From Stenopsyche tienmushanensis (Eukaryota > Arthropoda > Insecta > Trichoptera > Stenopsychidae): a DNA stretch of 64,000 bases. The notes under the pieces were generated by a model, which was not told the DNA's origin, ran no database searches, and saw nothing but the letters and a program-made list of their open reading frames with translations. A program made the translations under genes and the position numbers. Position 1 is the first letter of the stretch, and every line of letters begins with the position of its first letter. This document shows, in pieces, positions 47,218 through 59,410 of the stretch. The stretch spans positions 1,426,001 through 1,490,000 of the forward strand of contig WACJ01000048.1 in the NCBI GenBank assembly GCA_008973525.1. Reading direction: 5' to 3'.

Positions 47218-50200
47218 ATGTCGTTACCAAGAGAGTGGAGTTTTGTACAGGTGAGTCAATTTTGACATTCTATTTTTATTAATTTCAAATTTAAAAGCAT
47301 GTTTTTCCATTCGCACAGGGACTATTTTGACCCATTTTATACAGGAATGTTACTATTTTTTTGGAAATCTTGTTAAAAAAAACCTTGCGATACCAACAGT
47401 GGTAGAAATCTCTATAAATCGATATGAAACGGTGAAGCGTTAAATTTAGAAGGCGTAATTCATATAGATTTTCCAGGAAAAATACTTCAGGCACATTCAT
47501 GGCTTTTGACATTTTCTACGAAAAAGAAAATTGAGTCGAGCTCATTGCGTCATCCATAAAAAGGGCCGGATTTAAACCCTTAGATGCTCTTAACCAAAGG
47601 CTTCCAACCTTTTTTTTTTTTTTTGTAAATCACCCCCCACATTATTTTTTTGGATTTATTAAGATTCATTAGCTTTTCCTTTAAATTAGGACGCTCGATT
47701 TTTGAATGTAAATAAAACAAGTTACATGTGAGATATCCACTCATTTTTTTTGCTTTCGAAAGAAAATTTTATGGCATTTATTATGGAATATAACGTCGTT
47801 CAAATATCCGCCGCGGTTTCGCTTGGTGGCACGTATTCGGGTGGTCCAATTATCGATGATTTTGTCGCATAAATCTGATTGAATTTGCTGTATAGCGTTC
47901 GTTATATTGACTTTGAGGGCATCAATTGTTTGAGGTTTATACGCATAGACTAAAGGAAGAAGTCTAAGGGCATTAACACTATCGTGGCCGCATCAATTTG
48001 CCAAAAACTTACGCTAGGGGTCGGCGACTTCCTTTTAAAACTAATAAAAAAAACTGTCTACTTCGTCGAAGTCGAACATTTTTTAGAAACATCTCTGCAC
48101 ACACTCAAAGATTTTTTACGCATCGGACCATTGAACTTATTACTTCAAATAGATGTAGCATAAGTAGTTGCGGATATAAAAATTCAATCACAGTATTCAT
48201 TGATTACTAACGTATATGCTGCATTACTTGCATGCCGCATGATGCCACATATGCATCATACTACCAATGGTCGAACTTGTGATGATGCAACATATGCATC
48301 GCCGGCCACGAAAGTGTTAAATCGTACGCCGCGCGATATAACAATGCCCTCAAATCGCTCATGCGGAATTTCCATCGTGGTATGCACTGTATGGCACGCA
48401 GTGCCGTCATCCTTAAACCACATGTCGTCGATATCCATGCCAGTTTCGTTTTGGAAGAAATGCGGACCGATGATTCCATCAGACCATAATCCGCATCAAT
48501 CAGCAACTTTCTTGGAATGCATTTGGTGTTGGTGTATTTTGTGTGGATTGATATCGTCCCAAATCTGATAATTTTGCTTATTTATACATCTATACAGAGC
48601 CGTAACAAGGGTATGAAGTGCCCGTGGCAAATATCTATCTTGTGCTCCCCCTCTCTAATTGTTTAAAATTAAAATAAATTATACTACTTTGCTACCCCCT
48701 AGTTACGGTCCTGCATCTATACATCCTAAAATGGGACTCGTCGCTGAAGATGATGCAAAATTTTGATCAACTTCTAACTGCTCCAGAACGCAATCTTATG
48801 TTCCTGGATGAGTTGGATTTTATACATCAATGCAGATCCAAGTCCCAACGTAAAATTCGCCATGTAGAAGTCACATTTATGCCATGTTCTTGTGATCGAT
48901 GAAAAATTGCCTCGAGTTTTCCCGTACATTCTCACGCACAGCAGGGATGTTTTAAGCAGACCTTTCGATATTGATTTTGAAAATAAAATTTGTTCATTTA
49001 CACACGTTTTTCAACGCTATAATAATTCATGATAATTTGCCATATATTATCGAATAATTTGCAATACATTAGATAGATTTTGCTTTAACAAAATGGCCGC
49101 TATATCTCGACAAATTTTGAGCGTCTCTATTAAAATATCCTGCATCTAAGTACCCAAAAACAATACTTATAAGCGGTTCTGAAACAATTTTCATTCAATT
49201 TTGAAATTGGCAATTGTAAATGCATATATTGTATATAAAAATATTTAAAAGGAATGAGATCAGTGATGTTCAAGGCTCATTGAACTCGGGTCAGCCAGCA
49301 TTGCCGTTGTTCATAGAATAGATATACGAGGTTCGTGTGTATGATGAGCTCGATCAATAACCACCATGAAAGCCGATTCCAGGTTTTGCAATAATTAAAA
49401 CGAAGCCACGTTTTTTCAGGTATAAACGCGAACAATACGACCCTCGAGTGGCGTTTATTTTGTTGATTAACAAAATTCCACGCGTAAGCTTTCCGTTTTT
49501 CATTTCCTACGGATGTAATTTTCATTATATAATTCATCGTTTCCGCTCCTCAATGGTGGAGCTTTCATAATATCAATTCGACCCTGATTATGGAGGTCTT
49601 CGCCGACGTAATTCGAGCCCAGTGTCGGAAACAATTACGGATATTGATTTCTGTTTTAGATGGAATGCACCCATCGGGCCAACTCAATTAGCTCGCTTTT
49701 ATCCACACTTCGGCGAAGGGTTCTTCGGGATTCGAAAGCGAATATGTCTGCATTCGGGCTTTAAAAAATGCAACGGGTTTGTTCAACTCGTCTGTCTGAA
49801 AGTATCCTGGTTGAGACGATAGTAATGCGGTCGAGTGCATAAACGAGTCAAATACCTCAGGGTCAAAATCCTCGAAGCTGCGGATTTTTCGTTCGTCCTT
49901 AAATTTCCAACCCCAGAGGACAAATATCCAATTATATAATAGCACATCGAAGGAAATAAATAAAGCATAGGGGGAAATTTTATATTTCGATATCGAAGAA
50001 TTTTCATTTCGATATCGAAGAGCTTTTAAAGGCTCAAGACTGGCTCAAGTACACTTTTTCATCTTTCCCATAAATAGAATCAATTTTGATAAGTCAGAAC
50101 TATTTTCGTTGATTACGTTTCATATTGATTTTTCTTAAAATAGCAATATATTACTTGACGTATCATTTTTTCCAACGCGTTATTTAACACCAAAACTACC

Positions 50201-53200
50201 GACATTTAGACCAGTAGAAATTACAAGCCTTTAAAAAATATATACACTATTTACACAATATTTTTAGATTTACATTCTTATAAAAAGAATTCCATTTTAT
50301 CTGGGAGCATGATTCTAAATCAGGGTAAGCATATTTTGAAATTTGAAAGAGTTATCTTGTTTAATTAAGAATGATAGAAATGATTAAATTGATTTTCTTT
50401 CCGAATATAAGGGAAAAGTATAAATGATATTTATTTTATTTGATTTATTATAAATATTAACAAACATACAAACAATAATTTCCATATATAAGATCTACTG
50501 TAAGCTAATTGTACTATACCTATATTATTTGAAAAAGTGCAAATAATAAGTTGACACAGTTTTATCGCAATCGAATGAATGGTATAGCAATGCATAAAAT
50601 ACGAACAAACAAATTTTATTTTTGTATATTAAACTATGCCTATGTTACTCGCGCAATCTTTAGCAATAAGTGAATGAAGTTTTATCGCATTCTAATGAAT
50701 GGTATGGCAGCGCATTACATACGAACAAAGAAAAAAAAAATTTTATGTATAAGAAGATAATAAAGAATATATGATTTGTTAACGAAAATATTCAAATTAA
50801 TTAAATTAAAATCTACAAATCTTCCTTTTTGTCTACAAGTCGTTAATGTTGCTTATTGTTAAATAAACGTCGTCTACTTTCGATACAAGATGATTAGGGC
50901 TTCAACTTAGGTATTGCAACTTTAAAAGTATTGCAATGTAAAGTACAAATTATAAATATTAGGGTCGTAACAAGGGCGTGGCAACGCAGGCGCCAACCGG
51001 CGTAAGCCCGCAATAAAATAAAGACAACAATATTTTCGATCGATTGTAAAATTTAAACAACCCCCCGATAAGTCTTCTTCAGACAACTTTGTTTCATAAT
51101 AAAATTTTGTAATTGTTCTGTAGACATGTTCAGATATGGCATCCGATCGCGAGGCGCTCATTCGTTATATCAGCGGTCCGAAAAGCGGACCGATTGAACA
51201 TACAAACCTTATGGCCACTTTTACAGCCTTTTGCGGCATTTTCTATGATCTGTACGATCACGAAAGCAACGTAGCATTTAGATACTTTCAATCGTTGCCT
51301 TGCCACGGGCGCTTCATACCCTTGTTACGGCTCTGTCTACAATATAGTCGCGGTCTTATAGATATAAAACATTTATATAGTGTTTATTTACAGATCTCAA
51401 AAATTGTTATAAATGTCGGCATCAAAACTATAAAGTGAGAAAAAATCAGCTTTGTATTTGTAAACGACTGATGTAGCACTTCTAGTGTTATATTGTTTCG
51501 AACGCTTTTTCATTCGTTCTCAGTCCCTGACATTTTTTAAAACTTAAATCCAGCTTTCTTTTAAGAAATTTACTTTTTTAAAAAATAAGTAAACATGTTA
51601 AACAAATTGCTCGCAATAACCGTGATCTTCGGTCAAAATTTCAACGGCTTTAAATCAGCACGCTCGTTATAAACGAGAAATATGCATTTAACAGTAATAA
51701 TTTCAAAAAAAAAGCGCGCTTATGATAAAAGCAATAATTTAATATTTATTTTGGGTCTATAATTTAACAAAGAATACATTATTCTACTTGTTAAATATTA
51801 ATCATCATAAAAAATGCGATATTCAATGAAGTATTTCTATCTAATGTATTGCTTGTTAGTTTTTGCTATATAATTCTAAATCAGTGATTTCTTATGATTC
51901 AACCTTATAATTCGCGCTTTTTCAGATTTAATAGTTTTATAAAATGCTGTACGTTATATTTCTGTTGGGAACGCTTGGAAATTTATTGACGCTGCCTTTG
52001 CTTGATTTAATAACCTTCTGAAATTAATGTTTATCCTCGATCATAAAATGTAAATGGTGACATTCAAGTTTAATTTTCAATTGATATAATTTTTAATATA
52101 GACTCTGAATTATATAATCTTCTAGGAGCTTCCATTCCAGTTGAGTATTTCTTTTACATGACATTTAAAAATACAGTCTAATCCTTTTAGCGCTTATGTC
52201 ATGCTTGTCATGTCAACTTGGCTTATTTTCCTATTATTCAAATTCGTTTCGACTCACAAAAAATCATATTTAGTAATTGAAAATATGGATAGCGAGCTTT
52301 TGAGAAATGACTACGTCTACGGCTATTAAATTTAAATTTTCATTACAATATCGCATGTTCCATTTTTCCACTATCCAGCCTGATCGTAAATAATACCAAT
52401 AAAACTAAAACGACAACCTAGATTTTAAAACATTCAATGCTACAACGCCATTAATCAACCTCGAAAGACAAATTGTATTTTAAAATCACAGATCGTAACG
52501 TTCGGGGACGTCTCCGAGTATTGATTGTTCTGGTGGCTATAAAATAATGGTGTACCTAAATTGAATACACGAGATGTTCATAAAATTGTTATTCCATTTT
52601 AAAATCAATATTTCGTACTGTCTCAGGAAGAGCCATCTTATGACACAACAACAGCTGATGATTTCATCATATAATCAACTATGAATTTATTACAGCTTGC
52701 GATTCGAATATAAATTCATTAATCTTTTTAAATTAAAATAAAAACAATTTTTCCCCCTTTTAGATAATTTAATAAAATTATTATTTTATGGAATACAGCG
52801 ACGCTTTTAATTAATATTGCTGATAATTAATGTTAATTTTAAAATTGCCCAAATTTTAAATATTGTACATGGTCATTAAACATCGAGTTATGGTCTTAAA
52901 TTGACATTTCAAACGGAACGTCAAATTTAAATTATTTTCAATGCATACGATCTTGACCATAACCTACAAAATTATCGTTAAATACAAGTAATTGCATTCG
53001 TTTTTCTTCATTTATGTAAAATATAGATCTGTCTTAAATAACAAGCTTGAATTTTATTCATCAGCTGATGCAGCCGGTGGCCAAAGTGCTACTGTATTTG
53101 TGTGTACTACTTAGAATCTAGTTCATCGTATCGATTTTCACGGCACAACTGCGGAAAAGCCCACATTGTCATTGTCAATAAAAGCTTGAATGTCATATTA

Positions 53201-56200
53201 ATTCCATGTAATTTTATAGGAATGCTTTCTGATCGATTTCGGTGACCTTATATGACTCATAATGTTGAATATGACAATCCGCATTTTGCAAGCACTTTGA
53301 CCTATTTCAATGACCTGTGGAAGCGACCTAAACGCGGAATTTTCATCGCCCCAGAAAATATTCTCGACGTTTTGCCCTGAATCAATGTTTATTCCATAAT
53401 GAAAGCATACACAACGAAATAACTTTCCGCAGCTTAAATAGTATATTAACATTAGAAAAAAACATCTGGCTTACATATAGAATTATTTTTAAGAAACGTG
53501 TAATAAATTTTACATGCTAATTAACATCAAAATCGAATTGCTTATAACTTTTTAAAGTTAATATATTTATATCACACAAATTAATTGTTTTTCATAAATT
53601 TGATCAATATTTAATTATAACGCTTGAATAAATACAACATAATACCAAATGAAGAGATATTATAAGTGTTATAAATATTCTTGTTGGCATTGAGCAAATT
53701 AAATTAGTAATTATCGTATTTTTAGGATGTCTGCGATGGATCTGGTGCTGTCTCTAAAGAAGGTATCAATGGAGTTCAACCACTGCTTCCAGCAGACGAA
53801 GTAAAGACACTTATTTTAAATAATTCATTGCTCATTGATAAAATACATTATAATCAAAAAATTATATTTTTAATGCAGGCTTTGGTATCTTTGGACGTGA
53901 TGTCAAGTTCCCTTCTTTCAGTGCAATCTGCTCCGGCACTGGAAGCACCAGCAAGACCTCGACATTTACCTCTAACCCAATCAGCAACAAAGGTATAATT
54001 TTGTCCAGATAAAAAATCTTAGCATTCAATAACATCTCAATAATAAACTATTGCGTTCTTTAGGGCAATTACAATATTCAAAGCCCTCCAGATACCAACT
54101 TGGAAGAAGAGGACAATCTGTTGACTATTTCAAGTCTAACGGCCCGCCCTCTTATAGCGAAATCGAAAGAATTGGGTAGATCAGGTCAAACGAAAAGACG
54201 TTCTAGAAAGACATCCAAATCCAGAGTAGATCAAGCTAATCGCTCTCCGCAAAATATGTAAACTTTTAAATATATATTCTATTTTATCATCGTTATAAAA
54301 GGATCGTTTGCATTAATTCCGATGTTTTTACAGACCCGAAGGAATAGACGGCGGATACGGATGGCTTATAGTCGCTGGGGCATTTTTAGTGCAATTCTGG
54401 GTTGCCGGACTGGTTAAATCGTACGGCGTTTTGTACGTTGAAGTTCTGGAAACCTTCCCCGATTCGTCGGCCTCTGTAGCTTCATGGATACCTGCAATAC
54501 TCACTGCACTCTGTTTAGCTTTGGGTACATATCAGTTCAAATTTGATTTTGAATACGCATTATAAGGATTTATTATTGTAACAATTTAACTATTTGATAT
54601 ATAGCTCCAGTCTCGTCCGCTCTATGTCAAAAGTTTTCATGTAGAGCCGTTGTCTTCTTAGGAGGCTTATGTTGTTCCGCTGGGCTGGCACTTACTTATT
54701 TTGCAACGTCTTTGGTGCATTTATTTTTTACTTTCGGAGTACTCACCGGTTAGTATTTCTATTATTTTACTTTCCATCTATTTTTATAAATTATCAATGT
54801 ATATAAATTAATTCATTAATAATTTAGGCATCGGTGGAGGTCTATCAACCACGCCGGGAATCATCATTGTATCTCAATACTTTGAAAAGCACAGGTAATA
54901 AATAATTAATAACCGGATAGATTGTCATTTTTAAACATGAAATATTTTTTAACGTGGCTCAATATTTTTTTAGGGCTTTAGCAAATGGTATATGTGTAAG
55001 CGGAACTGCTGCTGGAAGTTTCGTTTTCCCAATGATTATTGAAAGCCTCGTTGATCGCTATGGTTTCCATGGAACAATTCTTCTTTTAGGTATGTTTATA
55101 CATTTTTAATATCAAGAGATATTTTATAAAAAACAATTGAATCACAATACAGTGGAACCTCGGGTTACGCGTTTAATTTGTTCTGGAAAGTAGCTCGTAA
55201 GCCGAAAAACTCATAACCCGAAGTTCCACTGTATTCGCATTATCATAATTATTTTAAAGGAGGCGGTATGCTACATGTATGCGTAAGTGCTTCTTTGTAT
55301 CGACCTGCTCCATCTGAGGAATCGTTATCTCCGGAAGAAGGACGGCAGCCTTCTGCAGCTACGTCCACAACTGAAGTTGCCGATTCTGCCCCGTTAACTT
55401 TCAACACTCCGCATAGCAGTAAGCAGAATCATACAGAAACATTATCCAAATCGAAATTATATACGTGATTCAATGTGTGTATTATTTATATTAAGATGCT
55501 GGAAAAGTGGATAATCGCTTGGAGAGTCTTTTTATAAGCGAACGCATGAATGATGTCGATGCATATTTGAACCATAAGAATGCTGCTCTGACGGCAGATA
55601 TCAATATGTCTCCTCTTCACAAATTGACCGCTGCCGGAAGTGAATTAAGTCTTAAAGTTGCATCGCCTAGAAATAATCTATTATGTGAAATATTTCATCC
55701 TAGCTTAATCGAGGTAATCATGCGCATAACGACATACAAATGAGTCTTTTTGACGTGTGATTTTTAATGCGATTTTTATTTTATTCTTAAGGTTACAAAG
55801 CCAATTCAGGTAAATTCCGACTCGGAAGAATCGTCAGAGGGGAAAGATGTATTAGGAGTAGGCCACCGTTGGGCTGAAGGGCGTCTGAGACTAAGAGCAA
55901 CCCGATCTTCGAGTATTCTTCATAGTGTAGAAGACCTCACGACTGATTCCACGTGTGTTTATAAAGCAAGGCATCGTCCTTTTAGCAGGTAAAAAATGAT
56001 ATTTTCATATCAAAATAATAAACATACCAAGTGTAAGAATAAGTTCTCGCCGTTTTTCTTGAAAATAAATCCGTTATTTTAAAAAAGTAAGTTGAAATAA
56101 GTGTTACTCATCGCTAGCCACTGCTTTTGTCCATCTTTCTGCTTCCATTTGAATTCCACATCGATAAAATGACACGTCTTTTGAGGCTATCCATGAATTG

Positions 56201-59200
56201 AGCCATTTTTTGGTATTGTTGGGCCGACCCAGTCAGCATAAGCCTGCAAGATCCTTCCTTTTGTATCATTCTCAATGCTGTCAGACATTGCGAAACTATT
56301 ATTCGATCATCTCCTAATAATTCAGATTGCGTTTGATGTGGATCTTCATCAAGCAATGTTTCCAATTGTTATTATTTAAACTTATTTGGTGCACCACTGT
56401 GACAGAAAATGGCAAGAACTTATTCACACACCCAATATTTGTATAAAAGATTCTATCAACATAATTTGAACAAATGATTTCTACAGGTCTATGTATATTA
56501 AGCCTCCTCCTGCACCAGCAATCATTGCTCCAGAAAAGTTAATTGCTAATCAAGATAAGATATCGAATGAATTTACCCTTTCTGAAAAAATTACTATTCC
56601 TGAAACAGACGTTCCCGTTAAAAAAGTTACATGCATGGATAGAATTGCTCGGTAAATATTATACAATTCAAAATTAACAATGCATTTTCTATTGTAGATG
56701 TATATTTTATTACATTTTGTCTATTTATTTGATGCTAGGTATCTAGATGTATCTTTGTTAAAAGACTGTAGATTTATGTTGGTGAGTGGTTCTGTAACAT
56801 TAATGTCGACCGGATCACCATACATGCTCTATTATTTACCAGCGCACACCCTTGCTATAGGACACACTAAATCGGAAGCCGGTAAATTCAAAATTAATTT
56901 AAATACATTTAATTTAATACATTTAAAAGTAAGACGTTATACATTTACATATTTGAATATTTAGGGAGTTTGGTGGCTATAAGCGCGGTATTAGATTTAT
57001 TCGGACGGTTGACTTTTGGATGGCTGTGCGATCTACAACTTTTCGATCGTAAAAAAGCGTATCTTGTGAGGTGAATAGCGTTCATAATCGTTGATAATCA
57101 AATAAAATAATCTATTTACAATTTGTTTACTGTTGTTATTCGATTTTTATAGCGTTTTCTTTGCTGGAGCCGCAGTTCTAAGTTTACCACTTGTCAAATC
57201 ATGGTGGATGATGGCTTTCGCTTCAGGTAACTTTCGATTCAAACTGGAATTTTTACATAACGACAATTCATTATAATATGCAATTTGTTTTCAGGTACTT
57301 ACGGTTTGTGTCTGGGCTGCTGGTTTCTTTTAGTGCCCGTTTTACTGACGGATATGTTTGGAACTGATAGAATCAGTTCATCGTACGGACTTGTGAGGAT
57401 GTTCCAGAGTATAGGAGCTATATCTGTTCCGCCCCTTGCAGGTATAATTATTGCATATGGATATAATATTTGATCCGTATTATGTATCACACTTTAACAT
57501 ATCTAAAAATATTTTTAATTAAAAAAAATCGATATCCAAAAAAATACAATAAAGCATTAGGAGCACCTGGAAGTACATAATGTTGTTTTTTATCAACGTG
57601 ATTCAAAATCATTTTTCTTAAACATCAACAATCTATCTAACCGACACACGCTCACCTTTTGACAATACTTCCAACCATATTATTCCTTCATAATCCCACC
57701 ATACACACAATAGTATTTTTTTTAATGCAGTGATTGTTTAGGGTTGAAATAGCCTTTTTCAACGGTCTAACCATTGTTTTTTTTTCGTTACGTTTGTATA
57801 AACAACCCATTTCTGATCATCAGTTACTAAATCGCGAAGAAATTGGCTTAATAGTTATTTTTACCAAGATATGTTGATCATTTTTCGATGGTCAGCATCG
57901 AATTGTCCTCAATTACAGACTTCAGTTCTGCTTCATCCTCATAAACGAGCTGTCCACTTTGAGGCTCGCCTTCCAAACTCAATTCCCCATATTTTTAAAC
58001 TATCTTTGCCATTTCCTGACATCCAACATATCACCATAAATCTCCCATATGCTCTTTATAGCCTCTGTTACTTTGTTTTTTATATGGTATTGAAAATGCA
58101 TACAGCTCTGCAGATGTTGTTCTGACGGACACGTCTTTCTCACTGTTGTCAGGGTTTTTTTTCTTTTACTGTGGGAGGGGTTCTTACATAAGACACTCTG
58201 GGTTTGATCCCAGAGTAGTGTCAAATTCTTCTCTGTCCCCCTGGTATTGTTTATCACACTGCTTCAGGAAGACAGGTAGTGTGACCTTAGATAATTGGCC
58301 CTATTCTAGTATTGGAGAACCATGGGCGCAACAGGGTTTGGGGCGCAAAACCCAGAATACCAGTCGAGAGTTGCACATGATTTTTATTTAACTTGACCAT
58401 TCTCATTCTACATTAATCAACACTAATTAACTCTGTCCGTTTTTATAATATATACCAAGCTGTCTGATCCCACTTTTCTTCATCATCGCTTTAAAATTGA
58501 GCCGACCCAGCTGGTGTAAGCCCGCAATAAAATAAAGACAATAATATTTTTAACCGATTGTAAAATTTAAACAACACCCGATCAGTCTTCTTGGGATAAC
58601 TTCGTTTTGTAATAAGAATTCGCAGCGGTCAAGCAGGCAAGCGGTCTGAAAAGCGGACCGGTTGGACGCACACCTTGTGGGCCACTCCCTCCTTTAGAGT
58701 TTTTTGCGACATTTTCAGGGATAAAAGCGTAAAAGCTTGCGGCAAATATGGTCGCGAATAAATCTAGACTTCTCCCCACCCATAAAAGCTTTATATATTT
58801 ATCTATCTTACTAATTTGTGCTGCTATCTCAGATTTCCAACACTCGATTGAAACATCATCACAGCGCTGTTTTTGTTTCATTGTGCGCAAACGCGGCACT
58901 CATCTTGCGCACGGCTTTCTCATGTCCAAATTTTCAGTCAATATGCAATGTACGGCATATTTTGAAAGGCCTGCCATGTCTGCTGACTCGCATGCTTACA
59001 ATCGGCGGTCAACCATTTTGTGAATTTTCTTCACCATTTCTGGGGTTGTTGGTCTTGGTATCTCGCACGGCCTCATCTAACCTTTCCTTTACCATGATGT
59101 GATTACTAAGACTCGATTCTAATAATGGGAATATCTATATGAAATATAATAGTAACGGGGTTCACGATTTTTAAGAATTACATATTGTGTACCAAATACA

Positions 59201-59410
59201 TATCTATTTCCAAATACATAAGAACTATTTTTAAAAATAATTGTTTATATAAGCTTAAATCTCGTTTATTGTGCATTTTCAGGCTATATGAAGGATGTTA
59301 CTGGAGGATACGCTCTATGTTTCTACGGAATGGGGTCTTGCATGGTCTTGAGCGCACTTCCCATGTTCGCCGTAACAAACAGTACAAGAGAATCTGAACG
59401 ACACAATTAA
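47218..59410 (+). CDS. Monocarboxylate transporter-like protein (SLC16, major facilitator superfamily)
   Basis: Twelve-helix proton-coupled transporter of the plasma membrane, probably for a monocarboxylate; the substrate cannot be assigned. Exons: 47218-47250, 53726-53800, 53879-53992, 54064-54257, 54334-54524, 54605-54748, 54828-54894, 54974-55089, 55260-55418, 55496-55713, 55792-55988, 56487-56651, 56739-56881, 56965-57070, 57153-57226, 57295-57441, 59283-59410. They total 2271 nt, 756 residues plus stop. The MCT signature is DGGYGW at 144-149, followed by WLIVAGAFLVQFWVAGL in helix 1. Helix 5 has ANGICVSGTAAGSFVFP. A long hydrophilic loop spans about 320-560. The second half has DLFGRLTFGWLCD and the TYGLCLGCWF helix. 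The N-terminal 138 residues are cytosolic and basic-rich. Exon 1 (MSLPREWSFVQ) is inferred: it has a good initiator, a GTGAGT donor and the right phase, but lies 6.5 kb upstream. Exons from 53726 on are firm. Confidence 0.92.
47760..49140 (-). mobile_element. IS630/Tc1-mariner-type transposon, decayed, interrupted by a MITE
   Basis: Lies in transporter intron 1. On - from 49140: a non-coding leader (ATAGCGGCCATTTTGTTAAA), an N-terminal region (about 48960-48870), LGSALMYKIQLIQEHKIA-like, FSDESHF-like (broken), IIGPHFFQNETGMDIDDMWF followed by KDDGTACHTVH (second catalytic Asp), ERFEGIVISR, a degenerate segment, then YKPQTIDALKVNITNAIQQI followed by IIDNW. Stops and shifts throughout. The 119-bp hAT MITE (48595-48713) sits inside. 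The same family occurs at 13765-13990 and 24355-24500. Confidence 0.82.
48595..48713. mobile_element. hAT-type MITE, 119 bp, perfect 8-bp target duplication
   Basis: The ends are CAGAGCCGTAACAAGGGTAT and, on the other strand, CAGGACCGTAACTAGGGGGT. CATCTATA is duplicated at 48587-48594 and 48714-48721. It is non-coding and shares its left end with the hAT-like part of the composite repeats. Confidence 0.92.
49141..50429. other. Transporter intron 1, nothing recognised
   Basis: Small frames on both strands without identity. GATATCGAAGAATTTTCATT / GATATCGAAGAGC is a short tandem duplication near 49988-50022. Confidence 0.35.
50430..50740 (+). repeat. Dispersed repeat D, copy 3
   Basis: Same two internal units as 14870-15165 (AGTTTTATCGCAATCGAATG ... 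ATACGAACAAACAAA, then AGTTTTATCGCATTCTAATG ... ACATACGAACAAAG). In transporter intron 1. Confidence 0.6.
50793..51440 (+). repeat. Dispersed repeat C, copy 2, split by a hAT-like element
   Basis: 50793-50960 and 51336-51440 together match the continuous copies at 3744 and 61292. The 375-bp segment between them is the hAT-like element. Confidence 0.7.
50961..51335 (+). mobile_element. Short hAT-like element without mariner insert
   Basis: The ends AGGGTCGTAACAAGGGCGTG and, on the other strand, CAGAGCCGTAACAAGGGTAT pair as inverted repeats. Inside are GCCCGCAATAAAATAAAG and the perfect stem-loop CGGTCCG-AAAAG-CGGACCG at 51174-51192. It lacks the mariner piece of the longer copies. No clear 8-bp target duplication is visible. 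Confidence 0.78.
51441..53725. other. Transporter intron 1, non-coding
   Basis: AT-rich. No repeats matching the rest of the window and no coding stretch recognised. The acceptor TTTTTAG before 53726 ends it. Confidence 0.4.
55150..55231. mobile_element. 82-bp TA-flanked MITE in transporter intron
   Basis: The ends CAGTGGAACCTCGGGTTACG and complement CAGTGGAACTTCGGGTTATG are flanked by TA on both sides. Tc1/mariner or pogo type by its target site. Non-coding. It lies 28 bp before the acceptor of the 55260 exon. Confidence 0.85.
56027..56435 (-). mobile_element. Deleted mariner element in transporter intron
   Basis: TA-flanked. The ends carry AATAAGTTCTCGCCGTTTTT (left) and complement GAATAAGTTCTTGCCATTTT (right), as in the 10612 element. 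On - it encodes METLLDEDPHQTQSELLGDD, the N-terminal helix-turn-helix part, then jumps to KMAQFMDSLKRRVIL, the C-terminus. The whole catalytic core is deleted. Confidence 0.85.
57442..57553 (+). promoter_or_regulatory. Possible intronic polyadenylation site giving a shorter transporter
   Basis: If the donor at 57442 is not used, the frame continues for 11 codons (ending AYGYNI) to a stop at 57471-57473. AATAAA follows at 57548-57553. That isoform would lack the last helix encoded at 59283-59410. The intron that separates the two is packed with transposons. Confidence 0.35.
57560..58140 (-). mobile_element. Mos1-type mariner remnant in last transporter intron
   Basis: On -, EQHLQSCMHFQYHIKNKVTE then YGDMLDVRKWQ (N-terminus, about 58125-58000), FLRDLVTDDQKWVVYTNVTK then KKQWLDR (first catalytic Asp), and ILLCVWWDYEGIIWLEVL (about 57650). 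It ends near TTAGGAGCACCTGGAAGTAC (57558). Stops and shifts throughout; the C-terminal third is missing. Confidence 0.82.
58310..59100 (+). mobile_element. Composite hAT/mariner repeat, copy in last transporter intron
   Basis: Contains GGGGCGCAAAACCCAGAATA, GCCCGCAATAAAATAAAG and the imperfect stem-loop GGTCTG-AAAAG-CGGACC (58643-58660). Then comes the linker and an antisense mariner transposase: on -, LTENLDMRKPCA-type, then MPRLRTMKQKQRCDDVSIEC. Same junctions as 30290-31150. Confidence 0.78.
59109..59165 (+). repeat. Fragment of dispersed repeat A
   Basis: ACTCGATTCTAATAATGGGA then ATATCTATATGAAATATAATA matches the central block of repeat A copies at 5615 and 17668. Confidence 0.6.

Noticed and set aside
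53726..53803. Alternative frame starting ATG TCT GCG ATG GAT
   Set aside because: It stops at the exon boundary (TAA at 53801); only the DVCDGSG frame continues into the next exon.
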